DNA of 64,000 nucleotides, taken from NCBI GenBank assembly GCA_001599815.1, contig BCIA01000008.1:558001-622000 (forward strand), written 5' to 3'. Of this stretch, positions 1 to 10,906 are shown piece by piece. The position numbers were made by a program, and so were the translations under genes. The notes under the pieces are model-generated. The model had not been told where the DNA came from. It did no database searches and worked only from the letters and a program-made list of their open reading frames with translations. Within the stretch, counting starts at the first letter, position 1, and each line of letters opens with the position of its first letter. This DNA is from Furcasterigmium furcatum. Its lineage: Eukaryota; Ascomycota; Sordariomycetes; Glomerellales; Plectosphaerellaceae.

Positions 1-219
1 CCACTGTCCATCATAGGGGACACCGTCCACATTGCCAGCTCCCCGGTACCGAAGCCATCCGCACAGAAACAGGCGCGCAAGGTGACCTTTACCCCCAGTT
101 CCGTATCGGCCTCGGGGTCCACGAAACAAGGCTCGGTGGAGAGGCGGACCGTAAAGCGAGGGAGGAAACCAACGTGGAGGAAGGAGGAAGACTCGATTTA
201 CTCGTTGCCTGACGACTAG
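1..219 (+). CDS. 3' end of an unidentified protein gene (partial)
   Basis: An open frame runs from base 1 to a TAG at 217-219 and encodes the last 72 residues of a protein whose start lies outside the window. The tail is hydrophilic and basic, with clusters such as VERRTVKRGRKPTWRKEE, and ends in an acidic IYSLPDD. A basic tail of this kind is common in nuclear proteins, but that is only a suggestion. It ends 19 bases before the stop codon of the convergent SET/MYND gene, so the two 3' ends nearly abut. The family is not recognised. Confidence 0.55.
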   Translation, partial: PLSIIGDTVHIASSPVPKPSAQKQARKVTFTPSSVSASGSTKQGSVERRTVKRGRKPTWRKEEDSIYSLPDD

Positions 220-237
220 ACAGCATTCCTCCATACT

Positions 238-1996
238 TCAAACCTCTGAGCTAAACTCAGCTTCCAGTGCTGCCTTTCCTACCGCCGCCAATGCTTGCAA
301 CGGCGTGACCGCCGCATAGCGGAAGAACTCCCGCATGGTGCCCTCCTCCGGATTGTTCGCCCACCCCATGATGAGCCCCTTCTCGTGATCCCGCCCAGGC
401 AGGCTGAGGATCTCGTCCAGCATGTCCACCGCCTCGCCGAGCACCTGCCACTCCTCCGAGTGGCCCTTGGGCGCGTGCAGCGCGACGAGGCACAGGATGA
501 TCTGGCACAGCGAGACGTGGTCCAGCTTCTCCAGCGTCTTGGCGGGCTCCTTCGACTGGCCCGCGGCGGCGAGCACCCTCTGCGCGAACTTGTAAAGGTT
601 CTCCGGCCGCGGCGCCGTGTTGGTGAGGCTGTTGGCGAGCTTCATGTACCCGTGCATGCGGTGCGGGTGGAAGGGCTCGACGAACTTGTAGGGGTCTGAC
701 TCGAGGGCGGCGAGGCTGGAGATGGCGAGGGCCGCCTCGAAGTCGCCCTGGGCGACGTAGTAGCTCGTCGCCTCGGCGAGGAAGTGGCTGTTGGGCTCGT
801 TGGCCCAGCGGTCCCGGGCCCGGAGGGAGGGGGAGGCGCGGTACGCGCGGGAGAGCTGGCGGTGGCGCTCTGTGAGGTTGTAGTTGCCCGTGCCGGAGGG
901 TGGGAGGATCTTCTTGATTGCTTCGAGGGCCTCGCCGGACTCGGACGCCGTGACGTCCTCTGAGGGCGGGGGAGGCGGCGATCTGGGGTTGAAAGACGGG
1001 GCGAGGGTGATGGCCTGGAGGTACTGCATGTTGGGCGGCGCGAGGGCTGCGACTTGGTAGTTGTCCAGATCATCCTTGCAACGGGGGCACGTGCATGTGA
1101 AGTGGTAGTGAGCAAGGTCTTTCCTCCTCTGGGCCAGGGGCTGGGTGCAGTCTGGGTGGGTTTCTGTTAGCTTTGGGACGATATGTGCCAGTTCTATCCG
1201 TCTCACCGATGTAGGAGATCTCAATCTCCTCGCCGACACCAATGGGCCGCATCGCCCGGAGGAAGGCCTTCCGCCTGTGGAAGACAACAAGTGCGTTGGG
1301 CACGCAGGAATGGTTCACCATGGCCAGCGTGGGGTGCATGAAGATGCCGTCCTGGTTGGTCTCGGGTTCCGACCGGCTGAAGGCGTTCGTCTGGATCTGC
1401 GGTGGTGTTAGCATCCAACTCCTGTCCATGTCTGATGGGAGCAGAAGTCATACCTTGCAGAGAATCTCGACCACACGGCGTTTGGCCTTCTCCTCCCCCT
1501 CCGGCCACTCCTTCTCCAACCAACCCATCAGCACTTGCGCCTGCAGCTCCAGGTCCTTCCACTTCTGGCCCCCCTCGCTCTCGAAGTCATCCACATGCCC
1601 GTTCAGCTCCGTCTCCAGCGCCCCGTAGGCCTCGGGCTTGACCAGGATCCTGATCGCGGCCCGCACGGCCGTGGGGACGGGCGCGCCGTCCGGGGCGTCG
1701 GCGCCAGTGGACGCCGCCGCGCGAGAGAGGACGGGGCACTCGGGCTTGTGGGCGGACTTCCAGTCCGCCTTTTGGCAGGCGGGGGAGCAGTAGGCGAGGG
1801 ACTTGCAGGCCGTGCAGCGCTTGAGGTCGGCAGCGCGGGCGAGACAGTGGGCGCAGACCTGGGTTCGGGAGGGGGCGGATGGGAGGATGAGGGCGCCGGG
1901 GGAGAATGCGTCGATGAGGGTGCCCGGCTTCAAGGGGACCGTGGCGACGAGAGAGCGACCCCTTGTGGGAGAGGATGAGATTTTGTACTGAGGCAT
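238..1996 (-). CDS. SET and MYND domain protein (SMYD-like putative lysine methyltransferase)
   Basis: Three exons are inferred: 1996-1454, 1396-1207 and 1151-238, giving 548 residues. The 58-nt intron 1 starts GTATGA and has a TGCTAAC branch. The 55-nt intron 2 starts GTGAGA, has GCTAAC 14 nt before its acceptor and ends CCCAG. Start ATG 1996 begins MPQYKISSSPTRGRSL, the usual start of a SET domain split by MYND. MYND zinc ligands are C48, C51, C61, C64, C70, C74, H83 and C87. The SET core follows with NHSC near residue 210, then EEIEISYI and the post-SET-like FTCTCPRC. Family members methylate lysines on histones and other proteins; the substrate here cannot be read. A 43-nt alternative for intron 2 is also in frame but places the branch on the acceptor, so I rejected it. 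Confidence 0.88.
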
Positions 1997-2428
1997 TGTG
2001 GTGCCGAGTTTGTGATCATTCAGAGGAGGGTGGTGAGCAGACCGCGGCCGGGAAGATGTCGTGAGAATGATACGTTGTGCCAGGCGCAACCTTAGGGCAA
2101 TATGTCCAAAGCAGTGCTTTTCACCCGACAACCAGAGAGAAGAGGATCTCTAGCCAAAACGGTGGAAGAAAATGTGAGATAGGGAAAAGAATGTCCGTGA
2201 CTTTCTTCTGCGCAGAAGGAAAAGGCGGCGGGTTGCGATGGTGGTTGTTGTGGTGCTCGCCGATGAGGTCAGCGTCGGTGTCGGATGAAAATGTTCAGTC
2301 CCCGCCGCGCCTCCAGGACCCACCACTAAAACGCTCGCTAACGGTCCGCCTCTTCCACTGGGGCAGCCAAGCTGACGAGCTTCACTCCTTCATCATCACC
2401 TCAATCTTCATCGACTATTTCATCGTCA

Positions 2429-2659
2429 ACCTCCCTCAACGTGAACGTCCCTCGACGTCAACCTCCCTCAACGTGAACGTCCCTCGACGTCAACCTCCCT
2501 CAACGTGAANNNNNNNNNNNNNNNNNNNNNNNNNNNNNNNNNNNNNNNNNNNNNNNNNNNNNNNNNNNNNNNNNNNNNNNNNNNNNNNNNNNNNNNNNNN
2601 NNNNNNNNNGTCCCTCGACGTCAACCTCCCTCAACGTGAACGTCCCTCGACGTCAACCT
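2429..2659. repeat. 32-bp tandem repeat (minisatellite), collapsed at an assembly gap
   Basis: CTCAACGTGAAC recurs at 2435, 2467 and 2499, a period of exactly 32 bp, and the array resumes in the same phase after the N run at 2610-2659. Each 32-mer is itself a dimer of two related 16-mers, CCTCAACGTGAACGTC and CCTCGACGTCAACCTC, which differ at 4 of 16 positions. The true copy number is unknown because the array runs into the gap from both sides. At least five full or partial units are visible. Confidence 0.9.
2510..2609. other. Assembly gap of 100 N
   Basis: Exactly 100 N bases, the usual placeholder for a gap of unknown size. Both edges lie inside the same 32-bp repeat, so the gap is best explained by unresolved tandem copies. 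The visible spacing across it (2499 to 2630) is not a multiple of 32, as expected for an arbitrary gap length. Confidence 0.95.
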
Positions 2660-2889
2660 CAGAACCGCACCATGCCTAAGAGCTCGCAAGCAACTCGATC
2701 GCTCCCTCGCTGCTTGTCTCGTTGGTGGCAATATGTTTTGGCTGCAACCGGTTTTCAGCGCCCTTCGCGAGACCTCGCTCGTCCTCATCTGATCAGTCGC
2801 CATGTTCACTCGACATTCGATTATGATACCACTTTCTGCCGCATTTACTGGATTTCCGGGGACTGAATACAAATGCCAGACACCTCTAA

Positions 2890-3810
2890 CTAGATGATGG
2901 GGTTCTCCAGCAGGAACTCCTCCAGACTGGTCGTCTTCGTTCCCAGCTTCTCGTTGTCCAGCTCATGCAGAATATAGGTCCCATCTACCGTGTACAGATG
3001 ATAGAATGGTCCGATATATCCCCAAAAGTGCTGCAGAGGGCTCTCGGCGCGCCCCTTGAGCGCCTTGGCCCTCAGCTCCTCCACGGTCCCCTTGATCTCA
3101 ATCTCCACCTTCTTGCCCCTGACCCTCTCATACTCGGCCGCGAGCTCTTTGAGCGTGAACGTCCCCGACGCGACGGACCAGAACCCGCCCTCCTCCGTCT
3201 CGTCCCGCCCGACGATGTCCGCCGCGAACTCCGCCGCGTCCCTGCAGTTCGTCCAGTGCCACAGCTCGTCGCCCGTGCCGAAGACCTCGACCCTCTTCTC
3301 CTCGACGCTCCACGGGCCGCCCTCCTTGGTCGAGAAGTCGACGTGCCCGGGTAGGCTGAAGAAGACCTCCGCGAGCACGCCGGAGAGGATGTACGTCGGC
3401 TTGACGGGGGAGGTCATGGCGGCCTGGCGCTCGAACATCTTGAACGGGTCGTAGCTCTCGAGCCCGCCGAGAGGGAGGGTGCGGAAGTCGTAGCACCAGC
3501 TCGAGCTGATGAAGCGCTTGATGCCGGCGCGCTCGGCGGCGCGGAGGAGGTAGAGCTGCCCGTCGAAGCTGAGCTCGGGGGTGCCGCGGTACGCGACGAT
3601 GACGGCGTCGGCGCCCTTGCAGGCCGCATCCAGGGCGGGGATGTCGTCGAAGGAGGTCGAGCTGACGGAGCTGTGGAGCTTGGCCTGGCGAGCGGGAGGG
3701 AGTGAGGAGAGGTTGCGGGCGAGGGCACGGACTTGGTGGCCGCGGGCGTGGAGGGCGTCGATGAGGTATTGGCCAATGTTGCCAGTGGCTCCGGCGACGA
3801 CAACGAGCAT
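2890..3810 (-). CDS. NmrA-like NAD(P)-binding oxidoreductase (atypical short-chain dehydrogenase)
   Basis: A single exon of 306 residues. It opens directly with a Rossmann nucleotide-binding loop, MLVVVAGATGNIGQYL, where G7, G10 and G13 make the GxxGxxG pattern. A basic RALARN stretch at the end of the second strand suggests NADP(H). The length and lack of a classical YxxxK site fit the NmrA / isoflavone-reductase-like atypical SDR families, which are reductases or redox-sensing regulators; the sequence does not decide which. No signal peptide or membrane segment is seen. A TATA-like box lies about 106 bp upstream of the ATG. Confidence 0.85.
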   Translation of the reverse strand: MLVVVAGATGNIGQYLIDALHARGHQVRALARNLSSLPPARQAKLHSSVSSTSFDDIPALDAACKGADAVIVAYRGTPELSFDGQLYLLRAAERAGIKRFISSSWCYDFRTLPLGGLESYDPFKMFERQAAMTSPVKPTYILSGVLAEVFFSLPGHVDFSTKEGGPWSVEEKRVEVFGTGDELWHWTNCRDAAEFAADIVGRDETEEGGFWSVASGTFTLKELAAEYERVRGKKVEIEIKGTVEELRAKALKGRAESPLQHFWGYIGPFYHLYTVDGTYILHELDNEKLGTKTTSLEEFLLENPII

Positions 3811-4353
3811 TGTGAAATTTTGTTTAGGGGTTGATGGCTTGAGAAGTCGGTTTGATGGTGAGATGTGATGTCAAGGTGTGAGACAGAGATGGAATTGCGA
3901 GCGGGCGATGCCCTGATTTATAGGTTTTCGAGACAGACCCATCTCTGAAGGCTGGATCTGTTCTTTCAAAAGAAAAAGATCGAGCCTGAGGGGAAAACGG
4001 GATCGGGGACAACGCTGCATTTCGAGACAGCACTGGGCGATCCCGGATGTGAGATGCCCCCAGTATGTGTGCGCTTAGAAAGTTGATATATCTCCGCTTA
4101 GTCATCCGCCTTTCCAGCATCCGCCCCTTGAAATCGACCTCCCGCTTGGTCTTCGGAGGGTTTGACTGCGGTCATTTCAAAGCACCTCAGCAGCCAGGCA
4201 AATTTATTCGCCAACTCGATGATCCGATTCCTATCGTTATCAGCTGGTGTACTGGAAGTATACCAGATCACATTTGTCAGGCAGGTATCCCACACATCAC
4301 GTGGGTACCCTCCCAGGCTTCCAGCCAGCCTGCCCTTTTGGCCGACATCACCT
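3811..4353. other. Intergenic region, NmrA-like gene promoter side
   Basis: Contains the upstream region of the NmrA-like gene, with a TATA-like box at 3916-3922, and the 3' flank of the ankyrin-like frame. No further gene or repeat was noticed. Confidence 0.5.
3916..3922 (-). promoter_or_regulatory. TATA-like box of the NmrA-like gene
   Basis: On the minus strand this reads TATAAAT, about 106 bp upstream of ATG 3810, a usual distance for a fungal core promoter. It was found by eye only. Confidence 0.4.
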
Positions 4354-4884
4354 TCAGCCCGCAGAAACCAACACTGAATCTCCAGGCCCTGATTCGTCGG
4401 CCTGGTACACGAACCTTTTGAAAAGAGGCCTGAATTCTGCCAACTCCGGTTCCTGGACGATGTCCCATGCCGACTGGCCAAGTTCATTCTTCCTCAGCGG
4501 GTCGGCGCCGACGCTGAGCATGACCTCCACCGCGTGCGCAAGGTTTTCTCTTCTCTCAAGTTCGCTCTGTTCCGGGACTTGCCAGTAGTACTGCTTGTAG
4601 TTCCATGATGGCCAGAGGTCGATAACGCGGTCGGGTCCCCGTGAGCGAAGCGACTTAGTCATGAGCATGAGCGATGTTCCTCCGCTTGTTCCCGAAACCA
4701 CGGCGTGTACATCAGCGCCCGCTTCGACGAGTGCGGGACTCTCCCGATCTCTCTTCGGGTCTTGGCGATAGGCGACGGCCTCCCCCCAGCTTGGTCTCGC
4801 GCTTGGCGGCGATTGAGATCTTGCAGCGTGCGCCGGAGCTCCTCGATCAGTACCCAGAGCGGCTCTTGGCGGGCCATGGCGCAA
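4354..4884 (-). CDS. Ankyrin-repeat-like small protein, 5' end uncertain
   Basis: An open frame of 176 codons. Its second half has ankyrin-like spacing: ALVEAGADVHAV followed by GGTSLMLMT, then AVEVMLSVGADPLRKNELGQSAWDI. These are the LLxxGADxN...GxTaLh signatures of two degenerate repeats. The first 40 residues of this frame look unnatural. An overlapping frame from ATG 4880 begins plausibly (MARQEPLWVLIEELRRTLQD), so either a short intron or a small frameshift may join the two. It could be a truncated ankyrin gene or a remnant. No partner domain is visible. Confidence 0.45.
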   Translation of the reverse strand: MRHGPPRAALGTDRGAPAHAARSQSPPSARPSWGEAVAYRQDPKRDRESPALVEAGADVHAVVSGTSGGTSLMLMTKSLRSRGPDRVIDLWPSWNYKQYYWQVPEQSELERRENLAHAVEVMLSVGADPLRKNELGQSAWDIVQEPELAEFRPLFKRFVYQADESGPGDSVLVSAG

Positions 4885-5176
4885 ATGGACGTCTGCAGGC
4901 GCGGGAGATAAGTTGTGGGAGCAATCGAGTTTCTTGTCTGAAGACCTCGGGTGTAATTTATTGTATTAACGAAGTACGCTGGGGAGGAGTAGCATTCGAA
5001 TCGAAGTAACACCATGGTCGTCTATACCACTGCCTGCCTGATGCTCGCTCCGTTAAATATTTGTACCTAGATTTAACTTCCTGAGGTATTTCTTGCTCGC
5101 CTGAGCTTCATCAAGACTAACAAACTCTCGCATATCCACTTCCTCGACCCGCTCTATCTTTACTTCACTTTCTAGT

Positions 5177-5797
5177 TCAGATCTTAAGGCGTTGAAGTTC
5201 CTCGGGGATGGTACCGTTTATGACCTGCTCCGTCTATGATAGAAGACACGTTAGTTTCCGCGCAAGGTGCCTGAAGCAGCCAATCGAGGGAATATAACTG
5301 ACCATGAGATCCAGGATATCGTCCGCCATGCCCACTACACTGAACCTCGTTCCGTCCTCCAGCTGCAAGAAAGACGGCCTGATACACTCCTCCTCTCGCT
5401 TGACCTCGATCTCCCCAACCTCAATATCTGCCTCACCACGCCTGACCTTCTGATCCGGGTGGCGATACCAACTCGCACTGCGGACAATCTTATCCGAGTT
5501 CGCTGCCGGATTTGCGCATAATTCAGTTCTTCCATTACTCTGACGGTCGCCTCCGTACTGGCTGCCGCTATCGCACCCCTTTAATCTATAGATCCGGCCC
5601 TGAATATTCCAATCACGGGGTATCCAGGTAAATTTGGCGGAGCCGAAGTTTGGGCTGAACGTTGCGATGCATGCGTTGCCCCCGGTGCGTTCGTAAACGT
5701 GGGCAATGCCTGTACAGTGGCGCCCCACATGTAGCAAGACGTCAATGGCGGAGGCAAAGGCCACAAGGCTGAGGAGGAGGAGAGTCGTAGGATACAT
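5177..5797 (-). CDS. Small secreted protein of unknown function
   Basis: Two exons, 5797-5303 and 5233-5177, separated by a 69-nt intron with donor GTCAGT, branch CTAAC and acceptor ATAG. The spliced protein has 183 residues and ends in TEQVINGTIPEELQRLKI; without splicing the frame would end in an unnatural tail. A signal peptide is clear, MYPTTLLLLSLVAFASA followed by ID. The mature part has five cysteines, a GGNACIATFSPNFGSAKFTW stretch and a charged middle. Small size and secretion make it an effector-like candidate, but I do not recognise a family. A TATTTAAA box lies about 97 bp upstream. Confidence 0.75.
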
Positions 5798-6413
5798 GGT
5801 GGGAAGATAAGTGCGGTAAGGTTGAGAGTACTCAAGGCTTAAGGTTAAGCAAGTTGCCGTCCTTGTGTCTTGAAAATCGAGACTGTGATCCTCTTTAAAT
5901 ACTTACTTGGGTTGCTGGACAGTTAATATGACAGACATCACATCACACCAGCTGCATCACACACCCTCGCGTCCCTGTCCAATCCCCAAGTCTCTCGACG
6001 CAAGCTTGACGCTCTCAGCAGTAAGCTGACATAAGATCAACGAGGACTATGGTGCGGGCTCAGGGAGCATTGAACGTCTGGGTCATAAACAGGGTTGTTA
6101 ATTGGTCCCCCGTACGAGCATTCGCCATTTTCCTCGCCTTGCAGTTGAATCGACTGAATGAATCATCGGAGCTAAGCAGCCACCGAGGAACACACGGAAC
6201 AGAGAGCTTCTAGGTTGAACGAATGGATCTAGGTCCCTGTGCCCTCCTCTCATGGTGCACTCGGCCCCTGCAGACCTAGGCTTCTAGACCGTGAAGCACC
6301 TCGTGCTGGCGGTGAGGTAGGGTGTCACCTCTATTGGGCATGACCAGAAGACCTGAGAAGCAGCAACATCACTCCGATCGAAGGTTCTAGAGTCAACTGT
6401 CATCAACCCATCG
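5798..6413. other. Intergenic region
   Basis: Holds the upstream region of the small secreted protein gene, with a TATTTAAA-like box at 5894-5901. I see no other gene, repeat or RNA in it. Confidence 0.5.
5894..5901 (-). promoter_or_regulatory. TATA-like box of the small secreted protein gene
   Basis: Reads TATTTAAA on the minus strand, about 97 bp upstream of ATG 5797. Confidence 0.4.
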
Positions 6414-7547
6414 TTACTCGCATAGGTTCCAATAGCTCGATATTCTGGGCTCTTTGTCTACATCACGACGTGCAAAGTTGAGGGCGAGTGCGCCGTACCC
6501 TCGCCGTCTGGCAGCAGAAGACAAGCAGGAGTACTCGAGCAGCTTTTCTACCTCATTCGCGAGGTGGTAGGAAATGTCTCGCGGTAGAAGAAGACTCCCG
6601 CTCTTATCGTTGACGGCTTGCAGTGCCTGAGACAGCCGCTTGTTCATGTACCGGAGGGCGTCGATGCCTGCGCCAAGGTCACCCCCCTCGACAAGGACCT
6701 GGCCATCGTCCAGATCTGTGAGTTTCAGGGAGGCAACCTGGTGGGAAAGGTCCTGGAAACCGGCCTGTACATGGGCGTCAGTTCGTCTAGCCACCGCGAG
6801 TATCGTGGTCGATGCTGATTCTTGATTGTGCTGGACCTCATCTAGGCGAGTCAAGGCGGTTGTGTGATGTGCGTGAGACATGGCCCTCTGAGCTCGCATG
6901 GCGTTCTCTACACTTTCAAGGCGCGCTACCAGATCATCCTGATTCCTTGCAGTGGTCTCAGCGTGGGCATCTTGCCCACGGCGAATAGTCGCGAGGTCAT
7001 TGCTGGATGTGGTCAACGAAACATTCTCCTGGGGAAAAGGCGTGACGGCAGACGAGACCACAGGAAAATAACAAAGACGACACTTACCTGGTCCTACACT
7101 GCAGTATGAGCTGCAGAGTTTCCGCGTATGTCGACAGACATGCGATGGACTGACGAAGTCCAGGCTCATCATAGGCAAAGCGCAATCCTGTCCACCATCG
7201 AGCGACTGCCCCGACCCCGAGTCTACCCTGTGCAAGTTCTGCCTGATGGTAGCCAGCTGCCTCGCCATACGCGCAGCGAGTGCCAGCACCACCGCCCGGG
7301 ATCTACTCTCGGGGCTGATGGCTCTCGCAACCGCCATCGCAGCCATCAGGAACTGGGCTGAAAACTACGAGACGTCAGGCCTAGCTACGCAGGACGGCCA
7401 CAGCGTCTCTGGAAGTGTCAAAGCCATCTTGTTCGAGTGCGGGAGGTCACTCAGGGCGGCGACATGGCGGAAGACGACGTCGGCGAGGCCGACTACACTG
7501 AAGGCCTCTGCGCACAGGGTGAAGACATCCGCATTGACAGACGCCAT
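6414..7547 (-). pseudogene. Protein with fungal STAND-type N-terminal domain and coiled coil; probably frame-disrupted
   Basis: From ATG 7547 the frame begins MASVNADVFTLCAEAFSVVG and continues LADVVFRHVAALSDL. This hydrophobic, helical start is typical of the N-terminal effector-like domain of fungal NACHT/STAND proteins and relatives (Fungal_N / NACHT_N type). The frame then stops near 7365. A second open frame, 7346-6414 (310 residues), carries a helical part and a coiled-coil region (ARLESVENAMRAQRAMSHAH, RLSQALQAVNDKSGSLLL). A perfect-looking 59-nt intron at 7087-7029 (GTAAGT...CCCCAG) would break this frame if removed. I therefore favour a decayed gene, or one whose exons I cannot resolve. 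No NTPase motif is seen. Confidence 0.45.
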
Positions 7548-8242
7548 CGTGGCGGTGATGGAGAGGAGAAGCGAGAAGCGAGAGCTTGATCTTGGGCATC
7601 TTGGACAGATCAGGCTGGGCTCCTAACAATTTCTTGTTGGGGTTGCACAACGAGACCTGTCGCCCTGATTCGACCTTCAAGTTCCCCGCCGCTGACAACT
7701 AATTACCTTGCGAGCAAGATTTGGTTTGCTACGCTGGTGTGGCTGGCTATGGCCGATCCTGAGCTGCACTGAGTCGAGCCTGATCTAGAGCGATAAGGCA
7801 GTGACGGTAAAACCGAGAGCCCCTGAGCGGTTAAGTTGGTCGTTGCCTGGCATCCTCAAACGCGTCGAGATAGAACGCTACAAAGTCAGACCGATCCAAT
7901 GGTCGAAGCGCGACGACCCCTGCAGTGGCATGCAACGGCGGCACGCATCCGCATCGAGTTGGCTATTTCTGGTACCCCTTGGGGTTGCGAATCACCCCTG
8001 CACAGCGCGTAATACACCGCCACAGACGGGCGAGGTTGCAGCGTCCCAACATTGATTGGAAGTTTGGGTGCCTAGATTGCGTTCTTGAACGTTGGTCGAA
8101 TATATGGCCAGTATTCCCGACTCTTATGATGCCCCTCCCAACTAGGTGCTTACATCCTCCGAAACCAGACATCTTCTCCTTGCTCCTCCTCACTCAGAGG
8201 CTGCGAACTTTCGCAAGGGCCGGCAGCCATCGCTTCATCGCA
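7548..8242. other. Intergenic region (divergent promoter area)
   Basis: Lies between the minus-strand STAND-like gene and the plus-strand DUF3176 gene, so it should hold both upstream regions. No motif, repeat or additional gene stood out. Confidence 0.5.
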
Positions 8243-10345
8243 ATGAGCTCTGCTCAACAAGACTCCACGGATGGGACAAACTACACGGCATGCCAGCAAG
8301 ATTCACAGCCTTTGGCAAGAAATGCAAAGGAGAACCCGAGTGTCGACAGAAACACGGCTGGTCACCATCGTCGAGATGCTGAATCGTTGTGGAAGATCTG
8401 GTACCTGGAGACGATAAGCAGCCTACTTGCCCTTGGTTGTCTCCTTGCAATTGTCATCGTTCTATCAGTCCACCAAGGTCAACCGCTGCCCAACTGGCCA
8501 GAATTGATATCAATCAACTCTCTCATGGCAATTTTCACCGCCATCTTCAAGGCATCATTAATCCTGCCAGTCGCTGAAGGTGGGTATTTCTCAGCACCAT
8601 CATAAGCCCTAACCCGGTATCTGATGAGAGCTGACGAGATCACAAACGCAGGTCTTGGACAGCTCAAGTGGGAGTGGTTCAACCGTCCCCAGAGCTTAGG
8701 AGATATTGTTCTATTCGACGATGCCAGTCGAGGGCCGTGGGGCTCCCTCGTGCTCATCGTCAAGCAGTTGCTCCGACAAGAATCTTCGTGAGAACATCTT
8801 CCGAACAAACCTCAAGTCAGGAGAAAAGAACTAAATGGATGGATTGGCAGCCATGTGGCCAATATTGGGGCCCTGATCACTATCGCGGCCCTGGCGATCG
8901 ATCCTTTCTCCCAGGCCATGGTCCAGCACAGGCCTTGCCTTCAGGCAATAGGCGATGCCACGGCGGAAACCACACGAACGAACAACTATTCTTCTCTGAA
9001 CGGTCGCTACAACGAACCCGTCGCGGAACAATCCCTGGACCCCGCAATGCTCGCCGCTCTGTACAAGGGACTGGTTGACCCCGAAGAGACAGAATCGCTG
9101 ATCGACGCGAAATGCACAACGGGCAACTGCACATTCGGCGATGAGGGCCACGGAGACTTCTTTTCTTCCCTGGCCATGTGCCACTCTTGCCAGGACATCA
9201 CAGATCAGATCCGCGAGGAATCCGAATCCTTCACGTACACGCTGCCGTCCGGCCTCTCTGTGTCCCCAGCGGAGCTCAGAGGTGTAGTCCTGTCCGCAAA
9301 GGTGTACTCCGGGAAGGGCGACGATGATCCGACATCTTTTGGGTTCGAGATGTTGCTGTACAGGCACATGTGCGACGACTGTTCTGCAGAACAAGAGCCG
9401 TTGGCATTTCGGTGCACCTTGACCCCTTGCGTGGAAAGATATCGCGCCGGCGTGACGAACGGCAGGTATTGGGAGGTGAAGAGCGGCAACCCTGGTCAAG
9501 AGCTCAAGAGGTGTCCCGTCGACTCATCGCATGACCGGCCGCAGGCAGCATACGCGCTCGTCACCAACACCAGCCTGATAGACGGAAGAGAACGCTCCTG
9601 CGTACCAACGACCGAGAGAGTGTCAGGTTCGGTCATGTTGGACACCAAATCGAACGCCATCCATGGTCTAAGCACCATGTCGCGGCTCGGGAGCGACTAT
9701 GAGCCCGACTGGAAGTTTTACCCCCGAGAGTGCGTTTGGGCCTTTGACATGACCGCCTGGGTGGGAATTGGTGTATTGCTCCGGCGCCTGGTGGACGAGA
9801 ATGTAACGACGGCAGACGGATTAGGCTCTTTGACGATGGTCAGTGGGCCTCTTTGGTTGAGGAGGACGTACGCTGAAGGGAACGGAAGCCTCTCCACGGT
9901 AGAAGACATGGCCCGCGGGTTGGCAGACACAATGACCGCCGCCATTCGCAACAGCCCGTCCACCAGTCGTCGCGGCTTCGCCTGGGAAGAGGGTCCCACC
10001 GCCTTGAAGCATGCATACGGGACCGTCAACACCATGCAGACATGCATCTACGTGCAATGGGGCTGGATCGCGTACCCGGCCGCGTTGTTCGTTCTGCAAG
10101 GGGTCTTTTCGATGCTGGTACTGGTTGGTCCAAGGATGACGAGGACCCGCGGGGGACCGATGCCTTCGGTCTGGAAGTCTTCGCCTCTGGCCTTGCTGTT
10201 CCATGGACTTGACAAGGACGTTCGGCGGGACAACATGGACTTGAGAACTGTTGACGAGATGGACAAGGCTGCGCGGATGGTCAACGTACAGCTGAGCCAT
10301 GTTGACGGTGTTGACGATACAGGCTGGCGGTTTTGTGCAAGTTAA
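8243..10345 (+). CDS. DUF3176 family membrane protein
   Basis: Three exons, 8243-8579, 8652-8787 and 8851-10345, encode 655 residues; exon lengths sum to 656 codons. Introns are 72 and 63 nt with GTGGGT and GTGAGA donors. The N-terminal region has two membrane helices (TISSLLALGCLLAIVIVLSV; SLMAIFTAIFKASLILPVAE), then GLGQLKWEWF, the hallmark of fungal DUF3176 proteins, and a third helix in NIGALITIAALAIDPF. A large loop rich in CTTGNCTF-type cysteines and N-glycosylation sites follows. A C-terminal helix (PAALFVLQGVFSMLVLV) precedes a short cytosolic tail. The extracellular Cys pattern fits a plasma-membrane protein. The family's biochemical function is unknown. Confidence 0.88.
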
Positions 10346-10906
10346 AACCCAGAGACAGTTGTTTTAGGTCAGTCTCTTCCCATGCAGGCATGGCTTGAAA
10401 GATAAGAATTGGGTTGGAGTTGCAGTATAGTGAGGATCCATCTACAGACGAGGCCCGTGTCCGGTTCTGAGGGTGTACAATTACAGACAGTGAGCGGGCT
10501 GGCGGGTCCTCTGACCGGGGTCACTGACCCCTGAGTCGTCCCGACAGGGGCTTTGATGAGACCACACAGCCTGCCAGATGGCGATCGTGACCTAGACCCA
10601 GACAGATGCCCCCCCTGTATTTCTAACTCTCCACGAATGTGTTCCTTTTTGGCAGGCACATTCAGCCTCACCCGTGTTAGGTTAGTGTCCGGTGGGAGGA
10701 AACATTGGCCGCGAAGCTCAGGAGAAGCAAGACACCGACCTGCAGGCTCGGGATGGGGAATATTGGGCAGGACGCGTCGGTCGAAGAAAAGGTATATGGT
10801 GGTGACTCCTTGAATCACTTTCTTCGGTTCTCTCAGCCCGGGCGCTAACACGGGCGACCCATACCTCCGTCGCACGCCGTCCACAGTAGCAGCAACGGTA
10901 GCAGCC
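10346..10906. other. Intergenic region
   Basis: Upstream of the epimerase gene. Nothing recognisable beyond short, unconvincing open frames. Confidence 0.45.

Larger units (their letters stand above)
1997..2889. other. Intergenic region with minisatellite and assembly gap
   Basis: The stretch lies upstream of the SET/MYND gene and downstream of the NmrA-like gene, so it should contain the SET/MYND promoter. Its main content is the 32-bp tandem repeat and the N run listed separately. Open frames here are short, and several simply translate the repeat. I see no credible gene. Confidence 0.6.

Noticed and set aside
7027..7087. Canonical-looking intron GTAAGT...CCCCAG
   Set aside because: Removing its 59 nt shifts the long downstream frame into an early stop, so I did not use it. 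It is kept as evidence that the locus may be decayed.
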